Assembly (NCBI GenBank): GCA_021781075.1
Contig: JAJXXN010000093.1
Location: 1-12,566, forward strand
DNA from: Acidobacteriota bacterium
Lineage (GTDB): Bacteria > Acidobacteriota > Terriglobia > Terriglobales > Acidobacteriaceae
Direction: 5' to 3'
Length of the DNA: 12,566 nucleotides
Shown: in pieces, positions 1-7,501 of the stretch
Layout: every line of letters starts with the position of its first letter
Position numbering within the stretch: the stretch's first letter is position 1
Notes under the pieces: generated by a model
What the model saw: only the letters and a program-made list of their open reading frames with translations
Databases searched by the model: none
Told to the model about the DNA's origin: nothing
Position numbers and translations under genes: made by a program

Positions 1-596
1 CGGAATGTGGTGTACTGCTTGAGGTCGGTGACAGCCTCGGCGAAGATCATGTCGGCGCCGGCGCGCACATACTCCACGGCACGGTCGAGCGCCGCCTCAA
101 GGCCTTCATTGGCCAGGGCGTCGGTGCGGGCCATGAGTACGAATGTGGAATCGGTTTTGGCATCGACGGCGGCTTTGATGCGGTCCGTCATTTCATAGGC
201 GGGCACCAGTTCCTTGCCGGGGCGGTGGACGCAGCGCTTTTGGCCCACCTGGTCCTCCATGTGCACGGCGGCAACCCCGGCCTTGATCATGGACTTGATG
301 GCGCGGGCAATATTGAAGGCGCCGCCCCAGCCTGTGTCAATGTCAACAAGCAACGGCAGGTCAACAGCGTCCGTGATGCGGCGCGCATCGGTGAGCACGT
401 CTTCCATGGTGCTGATGCCGAGGTCCGGAAGCCCCAGCGAATTGGCGGCAACTCCGCCGCCGGAGAGATAAAGGGCACGATAGCCTGAGGCCGCCGCCAG
501 CCGTGCCGTGTAGGCATTGATGCAGCCAACAACCTGGAGAGGCTTTTCCTGTGTGAGGGCTTGGCGAAAACGCGCGCCCGGGGTGAGATTTTGCAT
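1..596 (-). CDS. prpB: Methylisocitrate lyase (PrpB), 3' end cut by the window edge
   Basis: This reading frame is open to the left edge and gives 198 residues from the chosen ATG (594-596). PrpB cleaves 2-methylisocitrate to pyruvate and succinate in the cytoplasmic methylcitrate cycle of propionate breakdown. Visible family landmarks are YLSGGGVAA (43-51), LGLPDLGISTMEDVLTD (54-70), the metal-binding LLVDIDTGWGGAFN region (82-95), HMEDQVGQKRC (112-122) with the presumed catalytic Cys122, and MARTDALA (155-162). The start aligns residue for residue with the E. coli PrpB N-terminus as I recall it (MQNLTPGARFRQALTQEKPLQ against MSLHSPGKAFRAALTKENPLQ). A GGAG stands 9 nt upstream. In-frame ATGs at 615-620 are possible but lie before the conserved start. 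The residue after the catalytic Cys is Val (KRCVHRP), where the family has Gly (KRCGHRP). A related PEP-mutase/isocitrate-lyase superfamily enzyme is the main alternative. Confidence 0.9.
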   Translation of the reverse strand, partial: MQNLTPGARFRQALTQEKPLQVVGCINAYTARLAAASGYRALYLSGGGVAANSLGLPDLGISTMEDVLTDARRITDAVDLPLLVDIDTGWGGAFNIARAIKSMIKAGVAAVHMEDQVGQKRCVHRPGKELVPAYEMTDRIKAAVDAKTDSTFVLMARTDALANEGLEAALDRAVEYVRAGADMIFAEAVTDLKQYTTF

Positions 597-739
597 CGAG
601 AACTGCTCCGCGCCCATCATATCAGGCGGAGATATTGGTGTGCTGGCACGGCCCGCAGGCCACTCCCGTGTGCGACAATCATTGCGTCTGGTGCTGGTGT
701 TCAATTGACAAGCCTGGAAAATTCAAAGGAGATCCATCC

Positions 740-1306
740 ATGAAAACAATCAAGCTGTTTGCAGCAATAGCCTGTGGTTTGCTGGCCGCCCCTTTCCTCA
801 CGGCCCAGCAGCCTGCAGCCAAGCCCGCACCCAAGAGCCCCCCGGCGCAGGCCACTTTCTCGGTTGATGGAAAGGCCATCACCATTGATTATTCCTCCCC
901 GCGTGTACGCGGGCGCGAAGGCAAGATCTTCGGCAAGGACGGCTTGATTGCCACGGGCGATGCCTCCACCTACCCGGTGTGGCGCGCCGGGGCCAACGGC
1001 GCCACCACTTTCACCACTGCGATTGAGCTCAAGGCGGGCGATACCACCATTCCAGCCGGCAAGTACACGCTCTGGGTGGATATTGGCGATGCCGACCACT
1101 GGGTGCTCATCATCAACAAGCAGACTGGCCAATGGGGACGCACCTATGACAAGGCGCAGGACCTTGCCCGCATTCCCATGAAGATGGAAAAATCCAAGAA
1201 ACTGACGGAGAACCTGACTTATACGCTGGAGAAGGAGCGCGGCGGTGTCGAGCTCTCGCTACAGTGGGAGTTTGTAGAGGGCTCGGTGCAGTTCGCAGTG
1301 AAGTAA
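740..1306 (+). CDS. Secreted DUF2911 domain protein
   Basis: A 188-residue protein starting at MKTIKLF, with AAAGGAG 8 nt before the ATG. An in-frame upstream start at 635 exists but would put a non-signal-like stretch in front of the signal peptide. Residues 1-22 are a Sec signal peptide: two lysines, a hydrophobic core (LFAAIACGLLAAPFL), then TA|QQ as the likely cleavage site. A short Ala/Pro/Lys-rich linker follows. The rest matches the DUF2911 family: SPRVRGREGKIFG, YPVWRAGANGATTFTT, IPAGKYTLWVD and a C-terminal LEKERGGVELSLQWE. The family is frequent in Acidobacteriota and Bacteroidota and has no assigned biochemical role. The mature protein is probably periplasmic or extracellular. It diverges from prpB across a gap of about 140 bp and ends before a stem-loop. 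The family call is by remembered motif pattern; function is unknown. Confidence 0.88.
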   Translation: MKTIKLFAAIACGLLAAPFLTAQQPAAKPAPKSPPAQATFSVDGKAITIDYSSPRVRGREGKIFGKDGLIATGDASTYPVWRAGANGATTFTTAIELKAGDTTIPAGKYTLWVDIGDADHWVLIINKQTGQWGRTYDKAQDLARIPMKMEKSKKLTENLTYTLEKERGGVELSLQWEFVEGSVQFAVK

Positions 1307-1337
1307 GATATCTGGCTGAGGAATTTCCCAGGTGCGC

Positions 1338-1367
1338 AGGGCGGAGGTTGCAGGCAATTTCCGCCCT
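1338..1367 (+). terminator. Stem-loop after the DUF2911 gene, probable terminator
   Basis: Bases 1338-1350 pair with 1355-1367 around a CAGG loop. The pairing is eight Watson-Crick pairs (AGGGCGGA/TCCGCCCT), two G-U pairs, then TTG/CAA, giving a 13-bp stem. It lies 31 bp after the DUF2911 stop codon. There is no clear T-run after it (TCGTACAAT follows), so it is not a textbook intrinsic terminator. It could instead be an mRNA-end stabilising hairpin. Confidence 0.5.
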
Positions 1368-1376
1368 TCGTACAAT
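1348..1376 (+). promoter_or_regulatory. Weak candidate promoter for the zinc-ribbon gene
   Basis: TTGCAG (1348-1353) and TACAAT (1371-1376) are spaced by 17 bp, about 40 bp before the zinc-ribbon start. The -10 matches the sigma70 consensus at 5 of 6 positions, but the -35 matches at only 3. The -35 overlaps the loop side of the preceding stem-loop, so termination and initiation signals would be interleaved. This is inference from hexamers alone. Confidence 0.25.
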
Positions 1377-1417
1377 ACTATTCAAGGTTGTTAAATTTCC
1401 ATTCGCAGGTGATTCCC

Positions 1418-1696
1418 GTGCCCATGTATGAGTACAGCTGCAAAGAGTGCGGCTATCGCTTTGAAAAGATCCAATCGTTCAGCGCCAAGCCGCTGACCGA
1501 GTGCCCCAAATGCCAGGGCGAACTGGTGCGCCCATTGACGGCGCCGGCGCTGCAGTTCAAAGGCTCGGGCTGGTACGTTAACGACTACGCATCGAAGCCA
1601 TCCGCGTCCAGCAGTGATGCCCCGGCAGCCGCACCGGCGCCGGCATGCGCGGCAACCGGCAGTTGCCCGCTGGGTGGTTGCGGATCGGGCAGCTAA
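1418..1696 (+). CDS. FmdB-family zinc ribbon protein
   Basis: A small protein of 92 residues. It begins MPMYEYSCKECGYRFE, the standard FmdB/CxxC_CxxC_SSSS opening (MPxYEYxCxxCG). A CPKC pair about 20 residues later completes one four-cysteine zinc ribbon. The start is taken as GTG at 1418, because that restores the family's MPxYEY opening and has AGGTGA 5 nt upstream. The ATGs at 1388 and 1424 are less good. After the zinc ribbon comes GWYVNDY, then an Ala/Pro/Ser linker and a second Cys/Gly-rich tail (CAATGSCPLGGCGSGS), also usual in this family. The name comes from a gene near formamidase/amidase in methylotrophs, and the molecular role is unclear (possibly regulatory or metal handling). 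It precedes yhhW by 56 bp and may be co-transcribed with it. Confidence 0.88.
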   Translation: MPMYEYSCKECGYRFEKIQSFSAKPLTECPKCQGELVRPLTAPALQFKGSGWYVNDYASKPSASSSDAPAAAPAPACAATGSCPLGGCGSGS

Positions 1697-1720
1697 GCCG
1701 CAAAAGAATCCAAATGAACG

Positions 1721-1745
1721 CCCCCTGCATCTGAAATGCAGGGGG
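1721..1745 (+). promoter_or_regulatory. Perfect hairpin covering the yhhW ribosome binding site
   Basis: CCCCCTGCAT (1721-1730) and ATGCAGGGGG (1736-1745) form a perfect 10-bp stem around loop CTGAA. The 3' arm contains the only Shine-Dalgarno-like sequence for yhhW (AGGGGG, 1740-1745, 7 nt before the ATG). In mRNA the hairpin would hide that site. Only TTATC follows, so there is no terminator-type T-run. It could be a terminator for the upstream zinc-ribbon gene, a translational switch, or both. Confidence 0.6.
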
Positions 1746-1752
1746 TTATCAA

Positions 1753-2451
1753 ATGGTTACTATTCGCTCATCCGCGGAGCGCGGCCATGCCAACCATGGC
1801 TGGCTTGACACTTGGCACACCTTCAGCTTCAACACGTATTACGACCCGGAGCAAATGGGCTTTCGCGCATTGCGTGTCATCAACGAGGACGTGATTGCCG
1901 CTGGGAAGGGCTTTGGCACGCATCCGCACAAAGACATGGAGATAGTGACCTACGTGCTTTCGGGCGCGCTGGCACATCGTGATTCAACCGGCGGCGGCGG
2001 GGTGATACGGCCCGGCGAACTGCAGCACATGTCGGCCGGCTCGGGGATTTACCACTCGGAGTTCAATGCGTCAGAGACGGAGCCGGTACATTTGCTCCAG
2101 ATCTGGCTCTTGCCCGCGAAGGACGGCATTGTGCCCGGCTATGCGCAGAAGAAATTCCAGGTGGCCGAGGAGCCGGACCGCTGGCATTTGCTTGCATCGC
2201 CCGATGGCAAAGACGAGTCTTTGATTTGGGTCACCGATGCCGGGCTATACTCGGCGAGGTTGAGTGCCGGAAGCACGCTCGGCCACACGTTTGCCCGCCC
2301 GTATGGATGGATGCAGGTTGCGCGCGGAAGCGCGACGGTGAATGGTGTCGTGCTCAAGCAGGGCGACGGGCTGGCCTTCACCGGCGAGAAAAACGCAAGT
2401 GTTCAAGCCGGCAGCGATGGCGCAGAGGTGCTGCTGTTCGACCTGGCCTGA
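1753..2451 (+). CDS. yhhW: Pirin-family protein, YhhW-type putative quercetin 2,3-dioxygenase
   Basis: The 232-residue product is collinear with E. coli YhhW (about 231 residues) from the first residues (ERGHANHGWLDTWHTFSF) to the end (EVLLFDL). Pirins are bicupins. The N-terminal cupin carries the metal ligands, seen here as HPHKD (His57, His59) and YHSE (His101, Glu103), so the metal site is intact. YhhW shows quercetinase activity in vitro; its physiological substrate is not settled. The second cupin half (about 130-232) is more divergent, as usual. The start ATG gives the family N-terminus directly. Its AGGGGG ribosome binding site is buried in the hairpin at 1721-1745. The gene is downstream of the zinc-ribbon gene and converges on purF with 7 bp between stop codons. 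Confidence 0.93.
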   Translation: MVTIRSSAERGHANHGWLDTWHTFSFNTYYDPEQMGFRALRVINEDVIAAGKGFGTHPHKDMEIVTYVLSGALAHRDSTGGGGVIRPGELQHMSAGSGIYHSEFNASETEPVHLLQIWLLPAKDGIVPGYAQKKFQVAEEPDRWHLLASPDGKDESLIWVTDAGLYSARLSAGSTLGHTFARPYGWMQVARGSATVNGVVLKQGDGLAFTGEKNASVQAGSDGAEVLLFDLA

Positions 2452-2458
2452 TGCATGG

Positions 2459-3985
2459 CTAGGTCGCAGTCAATATCTCGCGCACATCCACCCATTCCGT
2501 TGGGTAGTTGCCCGTGTAACAGGCGGTGCAGTAGCCGGTTGCGGCACCGGTATTTTCCATTGTGTCGCAAGAGCCCAGCAGGCCGTCGAGCGAAAGGTAG
2601 GCAAGTGAGTCGGCCTCGATATAGCGGCGAATTTCTTCGATGGAGTTATTGGCGGCAATCAGGTCGCGTTTGCTGGGCGTGTCAACCCCATAGAAGCACG
2701 GGGAGACGGTCGGCGGGCAACTGATGCGCAGGTGAACCTCTTTTGCGCCCGCCCCGCGGACCATGCGCACAATCTTTCTGCTTGTCGTGCCGCGGATAAT
2801 GGAGTCGTCAATGAGCACAACGCGCTTGCCCTCGAGGATGTTGCGCACGGGGTTCAATTTGAGCTTCACGCCGAAATCGCGCACGCGTTGCTCGGGTTGA
2901 ATGAAGGTGCGGCCGACATAGTGGTTGCGGATCAAGCCAAAACGAAACGGCACGCCGCATTCTTCCGCATAACCGAGCGCCGCTGTCACGCCGGAGTCTG
3001 GCACGGGGACAATGACGTCGGCGGCGACGTTGCTCTCACGCGCCAACTGGCGGCCCATCATCTCGCGGCTCTGCTGGACCCAGCGGCCATAAATGCGGCT
3101 GTCGGGGCGCGCGAAGTAAACGTGCTCGAAGATGCAGCTCGACTGCTTGACTCCGTTCGCATACTGGCGGCTGGTAACGCCGTCTTCCGTGACCATGACC
3201 AGTTCGCCGGGAAGCACATCGCGCTCAAACTCCGCGCGCAGCAGGTCGAAGGCGCAACTCTCCGACGCAAATACGATGGTGTCCGGGCCGGTTGGGTTTT
3301 TGATGCGGCCCATCGAAAGCGGGCGGAAACCGCGTGGGTCGCGCGCCGCGAAGATGCGGTCGCGCGTCATCATCACGATGGAGAATGCGCCCTCGACGGT
3401 CGAGAGCGATTCGGCAATGGCATCGACGAGTGTGCCGGCCTTCGAGTGCGCAATCAACTGCACAATCATCTCGGAGTCGCTGGTCGTCTGGAAGTAAACC
3501 CCCTCGCGCTCCATCGCCGCCCGCAGGTTGCCGAGGTTGACGAGGTTGCCGTTGTGCGCGATTGCGATGAGGCCCTTCATTGATTCGACGCGGATGGGCT
3601 GTGCATTCAAAAGCGCCGAGTCGCCGGTCGTCGAGTAGCGCGTGTGGCCGATAGCCATCGAGCCGGGCAGCTTCTCCATCACATCGTCGGTGAAGATTTC
3701 ACTGACGAGGCCCATGCCCTTGATGTTCGCCAGCTTCTGCCCGTCGGCTGTCGCAATACCGGCCGACTCCTGGCCGCGATGTTGAAGCGCGTAGAGGCCG
3801 AGGTAAGCCATGCGCGCGGCATCTGCGTGGCCATGGATGGCGACGACGCCGCACTCTTCGCGGAGCTTGTCACATTTTGCGGAAGTGGGCAACGGACTGT
3901 GGGGTTGAGGCCCTTTGGATTGCTTGCGCACCCGCCCAGTTTGGTCAACAACATCGGATATGCCTTGATAGAGTTTGCGGATCAC
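2459..3985 (-). CDS. purF: Amidophosphoribosyltransferase (PurF), Fe-S type with long propeptide
   Basis: PurF makes 5-phosphoribosylamine from PRPP and glutamine, the first committed step of purine synthesis. The 508-residue frame has an N-terminal glutamine amidotransferase domain opening REECGVVAIHGH. The nucleophile is Cys45 after presumed propeptide removal, followed by ALQHRGQESAG, GHTRYSTTG and AHNGNLVN. The C-terminal phosphoribosyltransferase domain has the PRPP loop VVLIDDSIIRGTTS (389-402). Cys284, Cys430, Cys486 and Cys489 fall where B. subtilis PurF binds its [4Fe-4S] cluster; the 284-430 spacing of 146 equals that of B. subtilis. The start is GTG, overlapping the purL stop by four bases (GTGA), so translation is probably coupled. 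This leaves 44 residues before the nucleophile, against 11 in B. subtilis. A GTG at residue 19 is an alternative start. It ends with TAG, 7 bp from the yhhW stop. Confidence 0.97.
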   Translation of the reverse strand: MIRKLYQGISDVVDQTGRVRKQSKGPQPHSPLPTSAKCDKLREECGVVAIHGHADAARMAYLGLYALQHRGQESAGIATADGQKLANIKGMGLVSEIFTDDVMEKLPGSMAIGHTRYSTTGDSALLNAQPIRVESMKGLIAIAHNGNLVNLGNLRAAMEREGVYFQTTSDSEMIVQLIAHSKAGTLVDAIAESLSTVEGAFSIVMMTRDRIFAARDPRGFRPLSMGRIKNPTGPDTIVFASESCAFDLLRAEFERDVLPGELVMVTEDGVTSRQYANGVKQSSCIFEHVYFARPDSRIYGRWVQQSREMMGRQLARESNVAADVIVPVPDSGVTAALGYAEECGVPFRFGLIRNHYVGRTFIQPEQRVRDFGVKLKLNPVRNILEGKRVVLIDDSIIRGTTSRKIVRMVRGAGAKEVHLRISCPPTVSPCFYGVDTPSKRDLIAANNSIEEIRRYIEADSLAYLSLDGLLGSCDTMENTGAATGYCTACYTGNYPTEWVDVREILTAT

Positions 3986-6405
3986 GCCGGCACCTCGTCG
4001 TGAAGCGCGGCGGAGAGGGAAGCGGCCCAGGGCTTGGTGAGTTCGTTGATTGTGGCATCAATGACCGGGTTGCCATTGAGCGTAATCTCAAGCCGGTCTC
4101 CGCCGGTGCGCCCAATTTCCGCAACACACACATTGCCGAAAGTTTCCGCCAAATCAATGACCGCAAAGACATTCTCCACTTTGCATGTGACGATGACTTG
4201 CGATGCCTCTTCACCGAAGAGCACCAGCAGGGCGCCGGTTGCGGTCGATTCTTGTGATTGCAGTGCCAGCCGGCCGCCGATGCCATGGGAGAAAGTTGCC
4301 TCCGCCGCGGAGACGGCGACTCCGCCGTCGGAGATGTCGCACGCCGAGGTGATAAGCCCTTTGTCAATGACCGCAGCCAACGCCCTGTGCAGGTTGGATT
4401 CCTCGGAAAGGTTCAGTTGAGGGGGCTTTCCCCAGAGCCTGCCCAATAAAGTTTTTGCATACTCGCTGGAACCGAAGCTTCTTGTGTCATCACCTGATTC
4501 AGGCAGATAGAAGAGCAGGATTGCCTCGCCCTCGCGCTGAAAACCCGCCGGCACGGCCTTGGTCACATCATCGATGATTCCCACAATCCCGAGCACCGGC
4601 GTCGGATAAATCCCCTCGCCCTTGGTTTCGTTGTAGAGCGAAACGTTGCCGCCGGTGATGGGAGTGCCGAGAGCGGTGCAAGCCTCGCTGATGCCGTCAA
4701 TGGCGGCGGAGAGCTGAGCCATGATCTCGGGCTTTTCGGGATTGCCGAAGTTGAGGCAGTTGGTGGCTGCAACCGGAGTGGCGCCGGTGCAGGCGACCTT
4801 GCGCGCCGCCTCCGCCACTGCGTGCATTGCGCCGAGCTTGGGGTCGAGGTAGGCCCAGCGGCTATTGCCATCGAGAGCCATCACGAGGCCGCGTTCGTGG
4901 CCGGGCGCCCCGGAGCCCTTGATGCGCATTACGCCTGCCTCGCCGCCCGGGCCTTGCACCGTGTTTGTCTGTACCATCGAGTCGTACTGCTCATGCACCC
5001 AGCGCTTGGAACAGATATTTGAACTGGCGAGGAGCTTTTTCAAATCCGCGGTGTAATCGCGCGGCCTATCAAGTTCTGCCAGAACGTCGGCCGGCGGCTC
5101 AGGCGGAACCGGCGCTTTCCACGTTCCAACTGGACGGCGATAGAGCGGCGCGTCATCTGTGAGCGATGTGTTGGGTATGTCCGCGACCAGCACGCCATGG
5201 TGGCGGATGCGCAGCCGCGGCTCCGGGCATACCGTGCCGACGATCACCGCATCAAGTCCCCACTTCGCAAAGACGCCAAGCACCTCGCCCTCGCGGCCTT
5301 TTTCAGCGACCAGCAGCATTCGCTCCTGGCTCTCGCTCAGCATGATTTCGTAGGCGCTCATCCCGGTCTCGCGCTGGGGCACGTTGTCCAGCTCGACATC
5401 AAGGCCGACGCAACCGCGCGCGCCCATCTCGCAGGTTGAGCAGGTCAATCCCGCCGCGCCCATGTCCTGAATGCCGACAATCGCACCCGTCTTCATCGCC
5501 TCGAGGCATGCTTCGAGCAATAGCTTTTCCATGAAGGGGTCGCCCACCTGCACATTGGGCCGCTTTTGCTCACTGCCTTCCTTGAACTCTTCGCTGGCCA
5601 TCGTTGCGCCATGGATTCCGTCGCGGCCCGTTTTTGCGCCAACGTAGATTACGGGGTTGCCCACGCCGGCCGCCTTGGCATAAAAAATCTCGTCCTTCTT
5701 GACGAGGCCGAGGGCAAAGGCATTCACCAGTGGATTGCCGCTGTAGCATGACTCAAACTTTGTTTCACCGCCCAGGTTCGGCACTCCAAAACAGTTGCCG
5801 TAGCTTGCGATGCCGTCAACGACGCCCTCGACGATGCGATGATTGTGCGCGAGTGTTGCGGGGTCGGATTTTGCGAGTTCCGATCCCGGGTCAATTGGCC
5901 CGAACCGGAGCGAGTCCATCACCGCGAGCGGACGCGCGCCCATTGTGAAAATGTCGCGCAAAATCCCGCCGACGCCGGTAGCCGCCCCCTGGTGCGGCTC
6001 AATGTAACTGGGGTGGTTGTGGCTCTCAATCTTGAAGGCGCAGGCCCATCCGTCGCCCACGTCAATGATGCCCGCGTTCTCGCCCGGTCCTTGCACCACC
6101 CGCTCGCTCCTGGTCGGCAGCCGCTTCAAATGCACGCGCGAGGATTTGTAGCTGCAATGCTCGCTCCACATCACGCTGTAGATGCCAAGCTCGGTGAGAG
6201 AGGGCGTGCGGCCAAGCGCTGCCAATATGCGCTCGTACTCTTCCGGCGTTACGCTGTGCTGCGCAAGCAATTCCGCCGTGATTGACACTGGTTCAGGGGT
6301 CGAGGTCTGCATGGGGTGATCTTCGCTCCGGGTGAGGCGACGCCTCATATTCATTTTCTCATGGCCGATTTTGTCGTTGTTGGCAGGATGGTCATGAGCG
6401 CGCAT
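3982..6405 (-). CDS. purL: Phosphoribosylformylglycinamidine synthase subunit PurL (small type)
   Basis: PurL is the ATP-dependent synthase subunit that converts FGAR to FGAM, working with separate PurQ and PurS (neither is in this window). The frame of 807 codons fits the small PurL type rather than the roughly 1300-residue enterobacterial fusion. Motifs in order are SLTELGIYSVMWSEHCSYKS (69-88, catalytic His83), GPGENAGIIDVGDG, KIESHNHPSYIEPHQGAATG (125-144), GGILRDIFTMGARP, and the second-half counterparts VQGPGGEAGVMRIKG and ACTGATPVAATNCLNFGNP. The ATG at 6403-6405 has GGAG 10 nt upstream and is used here. The first 31 residues look unlike the family, and ATG at 6310-6312 (MQTSTPEPV...) gives a more normal length of 776 but lacks a nearby ribosome site. 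It is the first gene of a purL-purF operon. Confidence 0.96.
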   Translation of the reverse strand: MRAHDHPANNDKIGHEKMNMRRRLTRSEDHPMQTSTPEPVSITAELLAQHSVTPEEYERILAALGRTPSLTELGIYSVMWSEHCSYKSSRVHLKRLPTRSERVVQGPGENAGIIDVGDGWACAFKIESHNHPSYIEPHQGAATGVGGILRDIFTMGARPLAVMDSLRFGPIDPGSELAKSDPATLAHNHRIVEGVVDGIASYGNCFGVPNLGGETKFESCYSGNPLVNAFALGLVKKDEIFYAKAAGVGNPVIYVGAKTGRDGIHGATMASEEFKEGSEQKRPNVQVGDPFMEKLLLEACLEAMKTGAIVGIQDMGAAGLTCSTCEMGARGCVGLDVELDNVPQRETGMSAYEIMLSESQERMLLVAEKGREGEVLGVFAKWGLDAVIVGTVCPEPRLRIRHHGVLVADIPNTSLTDDAPLYRRPVGTWKAPVPPEPPADVLAELDRPRDYTADLKKLLASSNICSKRWVHEQYDSMVQTNTVQGPGGEAGVMRIKGSGAPGHERGLVMALDGNSRWAYLDPKLGAMHAVAEAARKVACTGATPVAATNCLNFGNPEKPEIMAQLSAAIDGISEACTALGTPITGGNVSLYNETKGEGIYPTPVLGIVGIIDDVTKAVPAGFQREGEAILLFYLPESGDDTRSFGSSEYAKTLLGRLWGKPPQLNLSEESNLHRALAAVIDKGLITSACDISDGGVAVSAAEATFSHGIGGRLALQSQESTATGALLVLFGEEASQVIVTCKVENVFAVIDLAETFGNVCVAEIGRTGGDRLEITLNGNPVIDATINELTKPWAASLSAALHDEVPA

Positions 6406-6455
6406 ATGCGAAAATCTCCGACCGCAGGCCGGGATGCGGGCAACAGGAGATCAAA

Positions 6456-6484
6456 TGGACATGCAATTGCGCCATGGCTATAAT
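6456..6484 (+). promoter_or_regulatory. Near-consensus sigma70-type promoter for the FkbM methyltransferase
   Basis: TGGACA (6456-6461, 5 of 6 consensus bases) and TATAAT (6479-6484, 6 of 6) are separated by 17 bp. Transcription would begin near 6491, leaving a leader of about 38 nt before the ATG at 6529. The site lies in the 123-bp gap between the divergent purL and methyltransferase genes. It is the strongest promoter-like sequence I found in the window. Confidence 0.65.
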
Positions 6485-6528
6485 GGGGCGAAAGTCAAGC
6501 TCTTTCCACTGAAAGATTTGGTGCCTGA

Positions 6529-7326
6529 ATGCGAAAATTTATCCCGGCCTGGCTTGGACGAATCCTGAGACGGATCAGGATCTGGCACGAGCGAGTCACA
6601 TTTCGCGTTCGGCAGGTGCGCCATACGTATGGAGGCGAGCCACTCATAGTGGAATTGCGCGATCCAGGATCCGCGGGGTGGTATGACCACGACTGGGATC
6701 CTTTGCCGGAGCTTGAGTTTTTGCGCGAGCAGGGCATGGGCGCGGGTAAACGGATTTTTGACATTGGCGCGCACCAGGGCGTAGTGGCCATGATGATTTC
6801 CAGGATGGTCGCCCCTGGCGAAGTCGTCGCCGTGGAGGCGAATTTATTCAACGCCGATGCGGCAACGCGCAACGCCGAGCTGAACCGGTTGGAGAATCTG
6901 CGTGTGGTGCATGGAGCCATCTCGTCCACTTCGGGCGAGTTGCTTATTAGTGCGGATTTCAATGCGCATGTGAGCAAGCACCGCGCCACGTCGAGCCGTG
7001 TGCGGGCGTACACGATTGATGAGCTGGCGGGAATTCATGGCGAGCCGGATGTGCTCTTCATTGATGTGGAGGGCTTTGAGATTGAAGCCCTGAAGGGCGC
7101 CCAAGAGACGATGCGCAATGGCAAGAACTGCTTTGTCGAGGTGCATGTAGGATGCGGGCTCGAGAATTTTGGTGGCTCCGCGGCGGAGGTGCTGCACTAT
7201 TTTCCAGAGGGGCGGTATGAGCTCTTTTACAAATATGAAGAGGACAAGGAATTTAAACCGCTGACGGATAGAAATCAATTGCCTGGGCGGCGCTTTTTCT
7301 TGATAGCGTGCGTGGCGCAGCGTTAA
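6529..7326 (+). CDS. FkbM-family SAM-dependent methyltransferase
   Basis: A 265-residue cytosolic protein. A basic N-terminus (about residues 1-35) precedes a Rossmann methyltransferase core. The SAM-binding motif I is FDIGAHQGV (77-85), the acidic ribose-contact end is VAVEAN (100-105), and the FkbM-type motif DVLFIDVEGFEIEALKGA lies at 174-191. These are the usual marks of FkbM enzymes, which O-methylate sugars, glycans or natural-product hydroxyls. The acceptor here cannot be told from sequence. The start ATG has no good Shine-Dalgarno sequence (only TGGTG nearby), but a strong promoter lies just upstream. It stands alone on the plus strand between purL and the tRNA-Leu gene. A role in cell-surface glycan or lipid modification is a guess. 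Confidence 0.88.
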   Translation: MRKFIPAWLGRILRRIRIWHERVTFRVRQVRHTYGGEPLIVELRDPGSAGWYDHDWDPLPELEFLREQGMGAGKRIFDIGAHQGVVAMMISRMVAPGEVVAVEANLFNADAATRNAELNRLENLRVVHGAISSTSGELLISADFNAHVSKHRATSSRVRAYTIDELAGIHGEPDVLFIDVEGFEIEALKGAQETMRNGKNCFVEVHVGCGLENFGGSAAEVLHYFPEGRYELFYKYEEDKEFKPLTDRNQLPGRRFFLIACVAQR

Positions 7327-7405
7327 ACGGTTTTCATTGAATACGACGCGCAGTGGGTCATGCTGCACCCAATATGCGATACTAAATCAGCCAGCGAATC
7401 TCTGA

Positions 7406-7493
7406 GCCGGGATGGCGGAACTGGCAGACGCAGCGGACTCAAAATCCGCCGACCCTTGCGGTCGTGGGGGTTCGACCCCCCCTCCCGGCACCA
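7406..7493 (+). tRNA. tRNA-Leu (anticodon CAA)
   Basis: A full cloverleaf can be folded. The acceptor stem is GCCGGGA (7406-7412) with TCCCGGC (7483-7489), followed by encoded ACCA. The D-arm is in GGCGGAACTGGCAGACGC. The anticodon stem GCGGA/TCCGC encloses loop CTCAAAA, so the anticodon is CAA and the codon read is UUG. A long class II variable arm has GACC/GGTC, and the T-arm is GGGGG-TTCGACC-CCCCC. The long variable arm and anticodon both support leucine. tRNA-Leu genes of this kind (for example E. coli leuX) are known integration targets, which fits the debris immediately downstream. Confidence 0.98.
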
Positions 7494-7501
7494 GTCAAAA
7501 A

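Noticed and set aside
705..710. Perfect TTGACA upstream of the DUF2911 gene
   Set aside because: At 16-18 bp spacing the -10 would fall on the ribosome binding site (AAAGGAG) and shows no TATAAT-like match, so it is probably not a promoter.
635..739. Upstream ATG start for the DUF2911 protein
   Set aside because: It would put 35 Cys/Trp-rich residues before a clear signal peptide and has no ribosome site, while the ATG at 740 has AAAGGAG at good spacing.
2732..3583. 283-codon plus-strand frame inside purF
   Set aside because: It is an antisense shadow of a well-supported gene; the composition is Ala/His/Asp/Arg-rich with no family resemblance.
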